Origin: Tenacibaculum sp. 190130A14a
Lineage (GTDB): Bacteria; Bacteroidota; Bacteroidia; Flavobacteriales; Flavobacteriaceae
Assembly: GCF_964048965.1 (NCBI RefSeq)
Contig: NZ_OZ040189.1
Coordinates: forward strand, 1,922,001 to 1,986,000
Direction of reading: 5' to 3'
Length of the DNA: 64,000 bases
A program made the translations under genes and the position numbers. The notes under the pieces were generated by a model. The model was not told where the DNA came from. It saw only the letters and a program-made list of their open reading frames with translations, and made no database searches. Each line of letters starts with the position of its first letter. Positions within the stretch are counted from its first letter, which is position 1. Shown piece by piece: positions 25,449 through 33,396 of this stretch.

Positions 25449-25745
25449 TTATGGTAGTCTAGCTACTTTATCAACGCTCCAAGCTTCAGGTTTGTCGTTA
25501 AAATATATTTTTGTGTTTGCCCAAATACCCTTGAATAGTTCAGAATTTCTATAGTTTTCTAAATCTTGTTCTGATTCCCAGTAACTATACGTAAAAAACA
25601 CATTGGTATTGGTTTTATCTCTATACAACTCTAATAAACGACACCCTGGAAAGTTTCGTATATGTTGTTTCTGATTTTCAAAATTATTTAAGAAAGTTTC
25701 AATCTTTGTAGGATCAAAACTAAGTTTTACAATACGTACAAACAT
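25449..25745 (-). CDS. Antibiotic biosynthesis monooxygenase (ABM)-domain protein
   Basis: A 98-residue protein that is a single ABM domain: MFVRIVKLSFDPTKIETFL, then FPGCRLLELYRD, YSYWESEQDLENYRNSELF and a final strand. These small ferredoxin-fold dimers include haem-degrading and quinol-oxidising enzymes as well as proteins of unknown role. The 'w.s.edl..yr.s..f' pattern is present, but no haem-oxygenase-specific signature is evident, so the substrate is open. It lies six bases after the SAM hydrolase gene and 42 bases before gldF, all on the minus strand. Confidence 0.8.
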   Translation of the reverse strand: MFVRIVKLSFDPTKIETFLNNFENQKQHIRNFPGCRLLELYRDKTNTNVFFTYSYWESEQDLENYRNSELFKGIWANTKIYFNDKPEAWSVDKVARLP

Positions 25746-25751
25746 ACAAAA

Positions 25752-26615
25752 TTAGGTTACGGTTGTAAATTCTGGCTTTACAACGTTTTCAAATTCAATA
25801 GCTATAGAGTCTCTATATTTAAGACCTAATAAGGTAGAAGCTCCTCCAACGGTATTTAAATTACTCCTATAAATAGCTATTTCTAAATATCCAGCAGAAT
25901 TAAACAATGCCAACTTGTTACCATCATACATACGTTGTTCGGTAGGTACGGTAAAATCAACAATTTCATTATACTGATTTACAATTTTTTTAAACTCATA
26001 TCGACCAGCTCTAATACTATATGTTCTGCCTTTCCCAATAGTACTGAATAACTTTTTGGTTATATTGGTAATTACATTTCCATAATTATCAATGTAAATA
26101 ACACCTCCGACAATAATAGTTTGGTCTTGGTTTATTTTTGGTTGAATTTCAACAATCTTTTTATAATTCTGAATTTCTTTACCAATGACATTTAAACTTC
26201 CTCCTCTGGCAATATGAGAGGCAACCTGGACAAATACATCTAATACAGGAAAACTACTTTCAAGATAGTCGTGAATATTTATTTCAACAATTTTTGTAGG
26301 GTTTACCTCCGAAGCAATCATTGAAATGAGTCCATTATCAGGACAAATAAAGTAATGTCCATCTAACTCTAAAGCAATATGTTTATTCTCACTACTTAAT
26401 TCAGAGTCTACTCCAATAATATGAATCGTTCCTTCTGGGAAGCTTTTGTAAGCATTTTTTAGTATGTATGCCGTTTCTGTAATATTAAAAGGAGATATGA
26501 GATGTGTAATGTCAACTATTTTAGCATCAGGTAATTCCGAGTAAATAGCTCCTTTTACTGCGCCCACAAAATGGTCTTTCAAGCCAAAATCAGTAGTTAA
26601 AGTAATTAGAGACAT
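25752..26615 (-). CDS. SAM hydrolase (SAM hydroxide adenosyltransferase, DUF62 family)
   Basis: A 287-residue enzyme of the fluorinase/chlorinase-like fold. Key parts are MSLITLTTDFGLKDHFVGA with the Asp of TTDFG, VDITHLISPFNI, DNGLIS near residue 95, and a C-terminal domain with YIDNYGNVITNI. Within this family the fluorinase and chlorinase have extra loops that are not obvious here. The default activity is the hydrolysis of S-adenosylmethionine to adenosine and methionine. It diverges from phoH, with a shared 117-base promoter region, and is followed after six bases by the ABM gene. Confidence 0.85.
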   Translation of the reverse strand: MSLITLTTDFGLKDHFVGAVKGAIYSELPDAKIVDITHLISPFNITETAYILKNAYKSFPEGTIHIIGVDSELSSENKHIALELDGHYFICPDNGLISMIASEVNPTKIVEINIHDYLESSFPVLDVFVQVASHIARGGSLNVIGKEIQNYKKIVEIQPKINQDQTIIVGGVIYIDNYGNVITNITKKLFSTIGKGRTYSIRAGRYEFKKIVNQYNEIVDFTVPTEQRMYDGNKLALFNSAGYLEIAIYRSNLNTVGGASTLLGLKYRDSIAIEFENVVKPEFTTVT

Positions 26616-26651
26616 TAAAAGTATTTGTTAATTAATTTGTGAAAAACTGTG

Positions 26652-26672
26652 CTAAAATTTTAGACAAAGCTA
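26652..26672 (-). promoter_or_regulatory. TAGCTTTG box with palindromic extension upstream of the SAM hydrolase gene
   Basis: On the minus strand, TAGCTTTG (26672-26665) fits the -7 consensus TAnnTTTG and runs into TCTAAAATTTTAG, which contains the palindrome CTAAAATTTTAG. The stretch TTTGTCTAAAATTTTAG is identical to that at 7288-7272 near the histidine kinase. No -33 TTG is seen. It lies 37-57 bases before the SAM hydrolase ATG. Confidence 0.45.
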
Positions 26673-26732
26673 CATAATTCAAAGAAAATATTCGTTAATT
26701 TAGACATATTAACCTTAAAATTTTTTATCAAT

Positions 26733-27686
26733 TTGAACGAACGTATTATTGAGTTAACAGAAATTAATCCAAATGATTTCTTTGGAGCACAAAACAGCAC
26801 AATAACACAATTAAAAAATTACTTTCCAAAAATAAAAATTGTTGCTAGAGGAAATAAATTAAAAGCGTATGGAGAAGCAGAAATTTTAGATGAATTTGAG
26901 AAACGTTTAGAAATGCTTATCAAATACTTCAATAGATACAATAAACTAGATGAAAATAGTATTGAACGTATTTTAACATCTACTGGTAAAGAAGAAGAAA
27001 TTCGTAAGTCTGGAAAAGGAGATGATGTTTTAGTACACGGTATCAATGGTAAACTCATAAAAGCGCAAACGGCTAATCAGCGTAAAATGGTTGATTTAAT
27101 GAGAACCAATGATATGTTGTTTGCAGTAGGTCCGGCAGGTACAGGAAAAACGTACACCGCAGTAGCTTTGGCAGTTAGAGCATTGAAGGAAAAAGAAGTC
27201 AAAAGAATTATTTTAACAAGACCAGCTGTAGAGTCTGGTGAAAATTTAGGTTTTCTACCGGGAGATTTAAAAGAAAAGTTAGATCCATATATGCAACCTT
27301 TATATGATGGCTTAAGAGATATGATTCCACATGAGAAGTTACAAGCTTATTTAGAAAAAGGAACGATTCAAATAGCACCTTTAGCTTTTATGAGAGGTAG
27401 AACTTTAGACAATGCTTTTGTAATCTTAGATGAAGCACAAAATACAACGCATGCACAAATGAAAATGTTTTTAACACGTATGGGAATGCATGCTCGTTTT
27501 ATTATTACAGGAGATCCTGGACAAATAGATTTACCTCGTAGGCAAATATCAGGATTAAAAGAGGCCTTATTAGCTTTAAAAGATATTAAAGGAATTGCAC
27601 AGGTTTACTTGGATGATAAAGATGTAATTCGTCATCGATTAGTAAAACAAATTATTACTGCATATAAAGGTATTGAAACTGAATAG
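26733..27686 (+). CDS. phoH: PhoH-family ATPase
   Basis: A 317-residue cytosolic ATPase/putative helicase linked to RNA metabolism. It begins with a KH-like N-terminal domain, then DMLFAVGPAGTGKTYTAVALA (Walker A GPAGTGKT) near residue 135, LTRPAVESGENLGFLPGD, DEAQNTT as Walker B near 230, and ITGDPGQIDLP. The start codon is TTG at 26733 (read as MNERIIELTEINPNDFFG), since no ATG precedes the conserved region. It diverges from the SAM hydrolase gene. A membrane-protein gene follows after five bases. Confidence 0.92.
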   Translation: MNERIIELTEINPNDFFGAQNSTITQLKNYFPKIKIVARGNKLKAYGEAEILDEFEKRLEMLIKYFNRYNKLDENSIERILTSTGKEEEIRKSGKGDDVLVHGINGKLIKAQTANQRKMVDLMRTNDMLFAVGPAGTGKTYTAVALAVRALKEKEVKRIILTRPAVESGENLGFLPGDLKEKLDPYMQPLYDGLRDMIPHEKLQAYLEKGTIQIAPLAFMRGRTLDNAFVILDEAQNTTHAQMKMFLTRMGMHARFIITGDPGQIDLPRRQISGLKEALLALKDIKGIAQVYLDDKDVIRHRLVKQIITAYKGIETE

Positions 27687-27691
27687 AAGTT

Positions 27692-28258
27692 ATGTTTGAA
27701 AAGTTAAATTTTCAGGAAATACTATCATTGGCCTATGTCGTATTGGTTGTTGTGGGTATTATTAGTGAAAGTATATTTTATGGAGTACTCGGAATACATT
27801 ATATAGAATATACCTCAATTTTAGATGCCTTAATATCACCTTTTAGTTTGATTACGAGTAATTTAAAAGTATTTATTCTAGTAGTGGTATTGATGATTTT
27901 TTATTATTTCTACATGGTAAAGTTTTTACCATGGATATTTAAAAAAACAAATAAGAAGGAAGCCTTAGAAAAAATACAAAATAAGAGAACATTGTATAGT
28001 GCAATGTTGTTTACGATGTTGATTATTTTTCCAAGTATTCGAATTGGAATGTCTATTAGCTATAGTAAAAGATTAAAAAACAAAACTTTTAAAAACAATT
28101 GTATACTTGTTTTTAAGAATGATACTTCTATGAGAGTCAAAAAAGTAGGTCAGAATACTAGCTATATTTTTTATGTTCAGAATGGAGATACTGTAGTAAC
28201 GGTTTCACCGATTGCAGACAACATAAAGCAAATAAAAAGAATACCAAAAGAGGAATAA
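27692..28258 (+). CDS. Membrane protein of unknown function
   Basis: A 188-residue protein with three likely membrane helices: SLAYVVLVVVGIISESIFYG, VFILVVVLMIFYYFYMV and LYSAMLFTMLIIFPSIRIG. The C-terminal 50 residues are basic and polar, with short beta strands (CILVFKNDTSMRVKKVG, then YIFYVQNGDTVVTVSPI). It starts five bases after phoH and ends 39 bases before purC, so it may be co-transcribed with either. No family is recognised. Confidence 0.65.
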   Translation: MFEKLNFQEILSLAYVVLVVVGIISESIFYGVLGIHYIEYTSILDALISPFSLITSNLKVFILVVVLMIFYYFYMVKFLPWIFKKTNKKEALEKIQNKRTLYSAMLFTMLIIFPSIRIGMSISYSKRLKNKTFKNNCILVFKNDTSMRVKKVGQNTSYIFYVQNGDTVVTVSPIADNIKQIKRIPKEE

Positions 28259-28297
28259 AAAACTTACATTTGCGCCAACAACACAACTTTTTATATA

Positions 28298-29248
28298 ATG
28301 AATACAATTAACGAAACTAATTTTCAGTTTCCGAAGCAAAAATCTGTTTATAAAGGTAAAGTAAGAGAGGTTTACAATATAAACGATGATTTGCTTGTAA
28401 TGATTGCTTCTGATCGTCTTTCTGCGTTTGATGTTATTTTACCACGTCAAATTCCTTTTAAGGGACAAATCTTAAATCAAATAGCTACCAAAATGATGAA
28501 TGATACTGCTGATATCGTTCCGAATTGGTTGATAGCAACCCCAGATGAGAATGTAGCAGTAGGACATTTGTGCGAGCCTTTTAAGGTAGAGATGGTAATC
28601 CGTGGATATTTATCAGGACATGCAGCACGCGAATATAAAGCAGGTAAGCGTATGTTATGTGGTGTTTCAATGCCAGAAGGTATGAAAGAGAATGATCAAT
28701 TCCCAACGCCAATTATTACACCATCTACCAAAGCTGATAATGGAGCGCATGATGAAGATATTTCTCGTGAAGAAATCTTAGCTAAAGGAATTGTTTCTGA
28801 AGAAGACTACAAAGTATTAGAGGTATATACACGTAGTTTATTTGAAAGAGGAACGGTATTGGCTGCAAAACGTGGTCTAATTTTAGTAGATACTAAATAT
28901 GAATTTGGTAAGACTAAGGAAGGTAAAATTGTTTTAATAGACGAAATACATACACCAGATTCTTCACGTTATTTTTATGCTGATGGATATGAAGAGCGTC
29001 AAGCAAAAGAAGAGAAGCAAAAACAACTTTCAAAAGAGTTTGTACGTCAGTGGTTGATAGAAAATGGATTTCAAGGAAAGGAAGGACAACAAATTCCTGA
29101 AATGACTGATGAAAAGATTTTTGAGATCTCCAATAGATATATAGAATTATATGAACAGATAACTGGAGAAACATTTGTGAAGGCAAATACAGAGAATGTA
29201 TTAGAACGAATAGATAAAAATGTTTCTAGTTTTTTAAAAAATATTTAG
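28298..29248 (+). CDS. purC: Phosphoribosylaminoimidazole-succinocarboxamide synthase
   Basis: A 316-residue cytosolic enzyme of purine synthesis that condenses CAIR with aspartate using ATP to give SAICAR. Characteristic motifs are [12 protein letters not shown] near the N-terminus, [34 protein letters not shown], and [15 protein letters not shown] near residue 210. The length fits the longer bacterial/eukaryotic-type PurC. A -7-like box (TACATTTG, 28265-28272) lies just upstream, so the gene may have its own promoter, but no TTG -33 was found. It ends at a terminator. Confidence 0.95.
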   Translation: MNTINETNFQFPKQKSVYKGKVREVYNINDDLLVMIASDRLSAFDVILPRQIPFKGQILNQIATKMMNDTADIVPNWLIATPDENVAVGHLCEPFKVEMVIRGYLSGHAAREYKAGKRMLCGVSMPEGMKENDQFPTPIITPSTKADNGAHDEDISREEILAKGIVSEEDYKVLEVYTRSLFERGTVLAAKRGLILVDTKYEFGKTKEGKIVLIDEIHTPDSSRYFYADGYEERQAKEEKQKQLSKEFVRQWLIENGFQGKEGQQIPEMTDEKIFEISNRYIELYEQITGETFVKANTENVLERIDKNVSSFLKNI

Positions 29249-29251
29249 AAT

Positions 29252-29279
29252 AAAAGAGAGCGTTTTGGCTCTCTTTTTT
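29252..29279 (+). terminator. Terminator of purC
   Basis: AGAGAGC and GCTCTCT form a 7 bp stem around GTTTTG, followed by a T-run. Confidence 0.85.
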
Positions 29280-29366
29280 CTTTTAAAATTTTCTTAAAAA
29301 GAATCAAAATAAGAGCTGGCAAGTTTATTTTTTGTAATTTACAAGAACAAACAAAAACTATCCAAA

Positions 29367-29828
29367 ATGCCAACTTACACTTTAAAAATAAATGGATCAA
29401 CCAAAACAGTGACGGTTGATGCTGATACACCTTTGCTTTGGGTTTTAAGAGATGAATTAAACATGGTAGGAACCAAGTTTGGTTGTGGTATTGCACAATG
29501 TGGTGCATGTACAGTTCATCTAGATGGAACAGCAATGAGAAGTTGTCAGTTACAAGTATCTATGATAGATAATGAAGCGATTACGACTATAGAAGGGCTT
29601 TCTGAAAATGGAGACCATCCTTTGCAAGAAGCTTGGAAAGAAGTAGACGTACCTCAATGCGGATATTGTCAGGCAGGTCAAATAATGACGGCTGCCTCCT
29701 TTTTAAAAGACAATCCAAATCCAACTACAGAAGAAATTAGAGAAGCTATGCATGGTAACTTATGTAGATGTGCCTCATATAACAGAATAGAAAAAGCAGT
29801 AGCTATTGCTGCAGAAAAAATGTCTTAA
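29367..29828 (+). CDS. Molybdenum hydroxylase small subunit, two [2Fe-2S] clusters (isoquinoline 1-oxidoreductase/xanthine dehydrogenase type)
   Basis: A 153-residue iron-sulfur subunit. The N-terminal ferredoxin-like domain has the cluster ligands CGIAQCGACTVHLDG and a fourth Cys in MRSC near residue 60. The C-terminal alpha-helical domain has CGYCQAGQIM near residue 100 and CRCASYN near 135 for the second cluster. It pairs with the molybdopterin-binding large subunit, 11 bases downstream, and passes electrons from it. The FAD-binding third subunit seen in xanthine dehydrogenase is absent here, as in IorAB-type enzymes. Confidence 0.92.
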   Translation: MPTYTLKINGSTKTVTVDADTPLLWVLRDELNMVGTKFGCGIAQCGACTVHLDGTAMRSCQLQVSMIDNEAITTIEGLSENGDHPLQEAWKEVDVPQCGYCQAGQIMTAASFLKDNPNPTTEEIREAMHGNLCRCASYNRIEKAVAIAAEKMS

Positions 29829-29839
29829 AAGATTTTATC

Positions 29840-32059
29840 ATGAAAACTCAAGAAAACAGTTTTACATTTAGCAGAAGAAATTTTTTAAGAGCTTCTGCTT
29901 TAGCTAGTGGTGGATTACTAGTAGGCTTCAATTTATTTACTGCATGTAAAACAGAGGCCAAACCACCTGTAGATATTTCTAAATTAAATTTTAATGATTT
30001 TAATGCCTTTATTAAAATATCTGATGAAGGTTATGTAACCATTTATTCGCCAAATCCAGAAATAGGACAAGGAGTAAAAACATCTATGCCCATGATTATT
30101 GCTGAAGAACTAGATGTTGAATGGGATAAGGTAAATGTGGCGCAAGCTCCTTTAGATACAAAACATTATAAACGTCAGTTAGCCGGAGGTAGTCAATCGA
30201 TTCGTCAAGGTTGGGATGCTCTAAGGCAAACGGGAGCTACTACTAAACAAATGCTTATCAATGCTGCAGCTGTTAAGTGGGGTGTAGATGCGTCTACTTG
30301 TAAGGCTTCAAAAGGAGTTATTACGAATGAAAAAGGAGAGCAATTAGGTTATGGAGATGTTGTAAAAGAGGCGGCTAAAATAGAAGTTCCGGAAAATGTT
30401 ACGTTGAAGAAACCTTCAGAATATACAATCATTGGTACAGATAGAGTAAATGTAGATTTAGAAAATATTGTTACTGGAAAACCATTATTTGGTATTGACT
30501 TTAAAGAAGAAGGAATGGTATACGCTTCAGTATTGCGTCCACCAGCCTTTGGTCAAGAATTAGAATCATTTGATGCAACAGAAGCAAAAAAAATTAATGG
30601 AGTTGTAGATGTTATTACTATTGGAGAAAAAGTAAGAGGCTTTTTAGATAAAGGTAAGTTCAATTGGACTTTTATCATGTCTCCAACAGATAAAGTAGTA
30701 GTAATTGCAAATAGTACTTGGGCAGCAATAAAGGGTAAAAATGCAATTAAAGCTACATGGAAGTCAGGAAGCGAATTAGAGAGTACTGATAAACAGAATG
30801 AAGTTTTAGATAAGATATTAGAAGGAAATAATTTTGACGTTCGAAGAGAGGATGGGAATGTAACCAAAGCTTTTGCAGAGGCGGATAAGGTAATTGAAAG
30901 AACTTATCACTCACCATTTTTACCACATAACTGTTTAGAACCTATGAATTTCTTTGCAAATGTTACTAATGAGAAAGTACATTTGATTGGTCCAGTGCAA
31001 ACACCTGAATATGCAGCACAGGGAGTTGCAGATATGTTAGGTAGAGATTTAAAAGACATTCAAGTAGATATGACCAGAATGGGTGGTGGATTTGGTCGTC
31101 GTTTGTATGCTGATTTCGTATATGAAGCTGCGGAAATATCGAATGCGATTAAAAAACCAGTTAAAGTGGTTTCTACACGTGAAGATGATATGACTACAGG
31201 TATTTACAGACCGGCTATAAAGTATAGAATTGCCGCATCATTAAAAGATGGTAAAATTACTGGGTACCATTTGAAAGAAGCTGCTATAAATAGCAATATG
31301 TATGGCCTAATACCACATTTCTTTCCAGCAGGTTGTATTCCTAACTATAAGGTTTCAACACAAAACTATAAAAGTGATGTAACCACAGGAGCTTGGAGAG
31401 CTCCTTATACTAATTTCTTAGCTTTTGCAGAACAAAGTTTCTTTGATGAAATAGCAGAAGAATTAGGTAAAGATGCTGTTCAATTAAGGATTGAATTATT
31501 GCAGAATGTAAAAGGAACGACCGATGAAAGAATTCAGTATTCAGGAGATCGTATGGAAGAAACTATAAAACTAGCCGCAGAAAAAGGAGGTTGGGGTAAG
31601 AGTAAAGAAGGAGTTTACCAAGGTTTTGCAGCGTATTATAGTCATAATACTCATGTTGCTGAGGTAGCTGAGGTAGAATTGAAAGATGGATATCCAATTG
31701 TAACAAAAGTAGTGGCTGCTGTAGATTGTGGTATTGTAATCAATCCTACTGGAGGAGTTAACCAAATGCAAGGAGGAGTTTTGGATGGAATTGGACATGC
31801 CATGTATGGTGATTTAGGGTTTAAAGATGGAATTCCTTCGAATAAGAATTTCGATACCTATAGATTGATTAGAATGAATGAAACACCTCAAGTTGAGGTG
31901 CACTTTGTTGAGAATGAATTATCACCTACTGGACTAGGTGAACCTGGATTACCACCAGCAGGAGGAGCGGTAGCAAATGCAATTCATAAAGCATTAGGTA
32001 AACGACTGTATAGTCAGCCATTTGATAGTGAATTAAAGAAGAATAAAGTTCTTGGTTAA
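29840..32059 (+). CDS. Molybdenum hydroxylase large subunit (IorB/aldehyde oxidase type), Tat-exported
   Basis: A 739-residue molybdopterin-binding catalytic subunit. It has a twin-arginine signal (FSRRNFLRASALASGGLL) followed by a Cys-containing segment (NLFTACKTEA), so it may be exported folded and possibly lipid-anchored. Motifs include YSPNPEIGQGVKTSMPMIIAE, GGGFGRRLYADFVYEAA near residue 410, TGAWRAPYTN near 515, and the catalytic Glu region in GEPGLPPAGGAVANAIHKAL near 700. It belongs with the small subunit just upstream as an IorAB-like oxidoreductase; the substrate (aldehyde or N-heterocycle) is unknown. Confidence 0.92.
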   Translation: MKTQENSFTFSRRNFLRASALASGGLLVGFNLFTACKTEAKPPVDISKLNFNDFNAFIKISDEGYVTIYSPNPEIGQGVKTSMPMIIAEELDVEWDKVNVAQAPLDTKHYKRQLAGGSQSIRQGWDALRQTGATTKQMLINAAAVKWGVDASTCKASKGVITNEKGEQLGYGDVVKEAAKIEVPENVTLKKPSEYTIIGTDRVNVDLENIVTGKPLFGIDFKEEGMVYASVLRPPAFGQELESFDATEAKKINGVVDVITIGEKVRGFLDKGKFNWTFIMSPTDKVVVIANSTWAAIKGKNAIKATWKSGSELESTDKQNEVLDKILEGNNFDVRREDGNVTKAFAEADKVIERTYHSPFLPHNCLEPMNFFANVTNEKVHLIGPVQTPEYAAQGVADMLGRDLKDIQVDMTRMGGGFGRRLYADFVYEAAEISNAIKKPVKVVSTREDDMTTGIYRPAIKYRIAASLKDGKITGYHLKEAAINSNMYGLIPHFFPAGCIPNYKVSTQNYKSDVTTGAWRAPYTNFLAFAEQSFFDEIAEELGKDAVQLRIELLQNVKGTTDERIQYSGDRMEETIKLAAEKGGWGKSKEGVYQGFAAYYSHNTHVAEVAEVELKDGYPIVTKVVAAVDCGIVINPTGGVNQMQGGVLDGIGHAMYGDLGFKDGIPSNKNFDTYRLIRMNETPQVEVHFVENELSPTGLGEPGLPPAGGAVANAIHKALGKRLYSQPFDSELKKNKVLG

Positions 32060-32071
32060 ACAAGAAACAAC

Positions 32072-32105
32072 AAAAAAGGTCAGAAGTAAAACTTCTGACC
32101 TTTTT
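32072..32105. terminator. Bidirectional terminator
   Basis: The inverse arms AGGTCAGAAG and CTTCTGACCT are flanked by A-runs and T-runs. It serves both the molybdenum hydroxylase operon and the convergent methyltransferase gene. Confidence 0.88.
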
Positions 32106-32123
32106 GTTTTATTAAAACATCAA

Positions 32124-33335
32124 TTATTTTCTTTCTAAAAGTGCCATGTAGAATCCGTCAAATCCAGACTCAGAAGCCAGTACTTTATTGTCTTTAACAA
32201 AACTAAAGTCCTTACCAGCATCTGAAGCTAAAAAGAAATCTACTTGCTGTTGATTTTCAGAAGGCAATACAGAACAAGTTGCATATACTAACTTTCCTCC
32301 AGTTTTTACCATTTTAGAATATTGTTGTAATACTTCTTGTTGTGTTGTACGGATACGATCTAAAAACTCTGGTTCTAATTTCCACTTGCTATCCGGATTT
32401 CTACGAATAACACCTAAACCAGAACAAGGAGCATCAATCAATACTCTATCTACTTTACCGTGTAACTTTTTAATAACCTTTGTAGAATCAATTACTTTGG
32501 TATCAATATTATGAACTCCGTTTCTTCTTGCACGTACTTTTAACTTCTTCAATTTACTTTCGTAAATATCCATAGCAATAATTTGCCCTTTATTCTCCAT
32601 TAAAGAAGCTAAATGCAATGTTTTTCCACCAGCACCAGCACATGTATCTACAACCTTCATTCCTGGTCGTACATCTAAATAAGGAGCTACTAATTGAGAA
32701 GAAGCATCTTGCACTTCAAAATATCCTTTTTTAAATGCTTGTGTTTTAAAAACATTCGCTCTTTCTACTAATTTTAAAGCATCATCATGTCCCTTAACAA
32801 ATTCAGTTTCGATTCCTTCAGAAGAAAGTATTTTTTGAAGTTTGTCTTTAGAAATATTCAATGTATTTGTTCTTAAGATAACATCAGCCTGCTTATTTAA
32901 AGCAGCTATTTCTTTAGTCCAAGCTTTTTCTCCTAGTTCTTGTAATCCAACCTCGTCAATCCAATCAGGAATAGCTTCTCTAAACTTTCTAATTTTAGAT
33001 AATTCATCAAATTTACCTTTAATTCTTCTAGTTGGAGTAGGTTCAATTTGATTCCAATCAGGTAATTGAATTCCCTTTAAAACACACCAAACAGCAAACA
33101 TTCTCCATAAATCAGGCCTAGCGTATGGTGCTTTTACATTTGCAATTTCTGCATACAGACGCTTCCAACGTACTATTTCATAAATAGTCTCAGCCACAAA
33201 TTTTCTATCTCTTGCTCCCCAACGTTTATCTCTTCTAAGTGCTTGTTCTACAGCTTTATCAGCATAGACTCCTTCATTAAAAATATCACGGATGCTATCA
33301 ATAACTGCAAAAACTAAATTTCTATGTAATCTCAT
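32124..33335 (-). CDS. RsmB/NOP-family RNA (cytosine-5)-methyltransferase
   Basis: A 403-residue SAM-dependent enzyme that methylates cytosine in RNA, most likely 16S rRNA. It has an N-terminal NusB-like RNA-binding region (residues 1-150) and a Rossmann methyltransferase domain: VVDTCAGAGGKTLHLASLM near residue 225, DAPCSGLGVIRRNPDSKWK near 300, and VYATCSVLPSENQQQV near 350. The two cysteines in DAPCSG and ATCSV are the conserved catalytic pair. It diverges from recG. A -7-like box (TATCTTTG, 33361-33354) lies directly upstream on the minus strand. Confidence 0.9.
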   Translation of the reverse strand: MRLHRNLVFAVIDSIRDIFNEGVYADKAVEQALRRDKRWGARDRKFVAETIYEIVRWKRLYAEIANVKAPYARPDLWRMFAVWCVLKGIQLPDWNQIEPTPTRRIKGKFDELSKIRKFREAIPDWIDEVGLQELGEKAWTKEIAALNKQADVILRTNTLNISKDKLQKILSSEGIETEFVKGHDDALKLVERANVFKTQAFKKGYFEVQDASSQLVAPYLDVRPGMKVVDTCAGAGGKTLHLASLMENKGQIIAMDIYESKLKKLKVRARRNGVHNIDTKVIDSTKVIKKLHGKVDRVLIDAPCSGLGVIRRNPDSKWKLEPEFLDRIRTTQQEVLQQYSKMVKTGGKLVYATCSVLPSENQQQVDFFLASDAGKDFSFVKDNKVLASESGFDGFYMALLERK

Positions 33336-33396
33336 TTGATGAATTTAAGAGTGCAAAGATAGTTGAATTTAATGTCTTTTTGTATTTTCGTTATGC

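Noticed and set aside
25752..26615. A possible fluorinase or chlorinase
   Set aside because: The family is mostly SAM hydrolases, no halogenase-specific loop is visible, and there is no organohalogen pathway nearby.
29367..32059. Xanthine dehydrogenase proper
   Set aside because: There is no FAD-binding subunit or XdhC-type gene beside the pair, and the large subunit has a Tat signal, which fits the IorAB-like exported type better.
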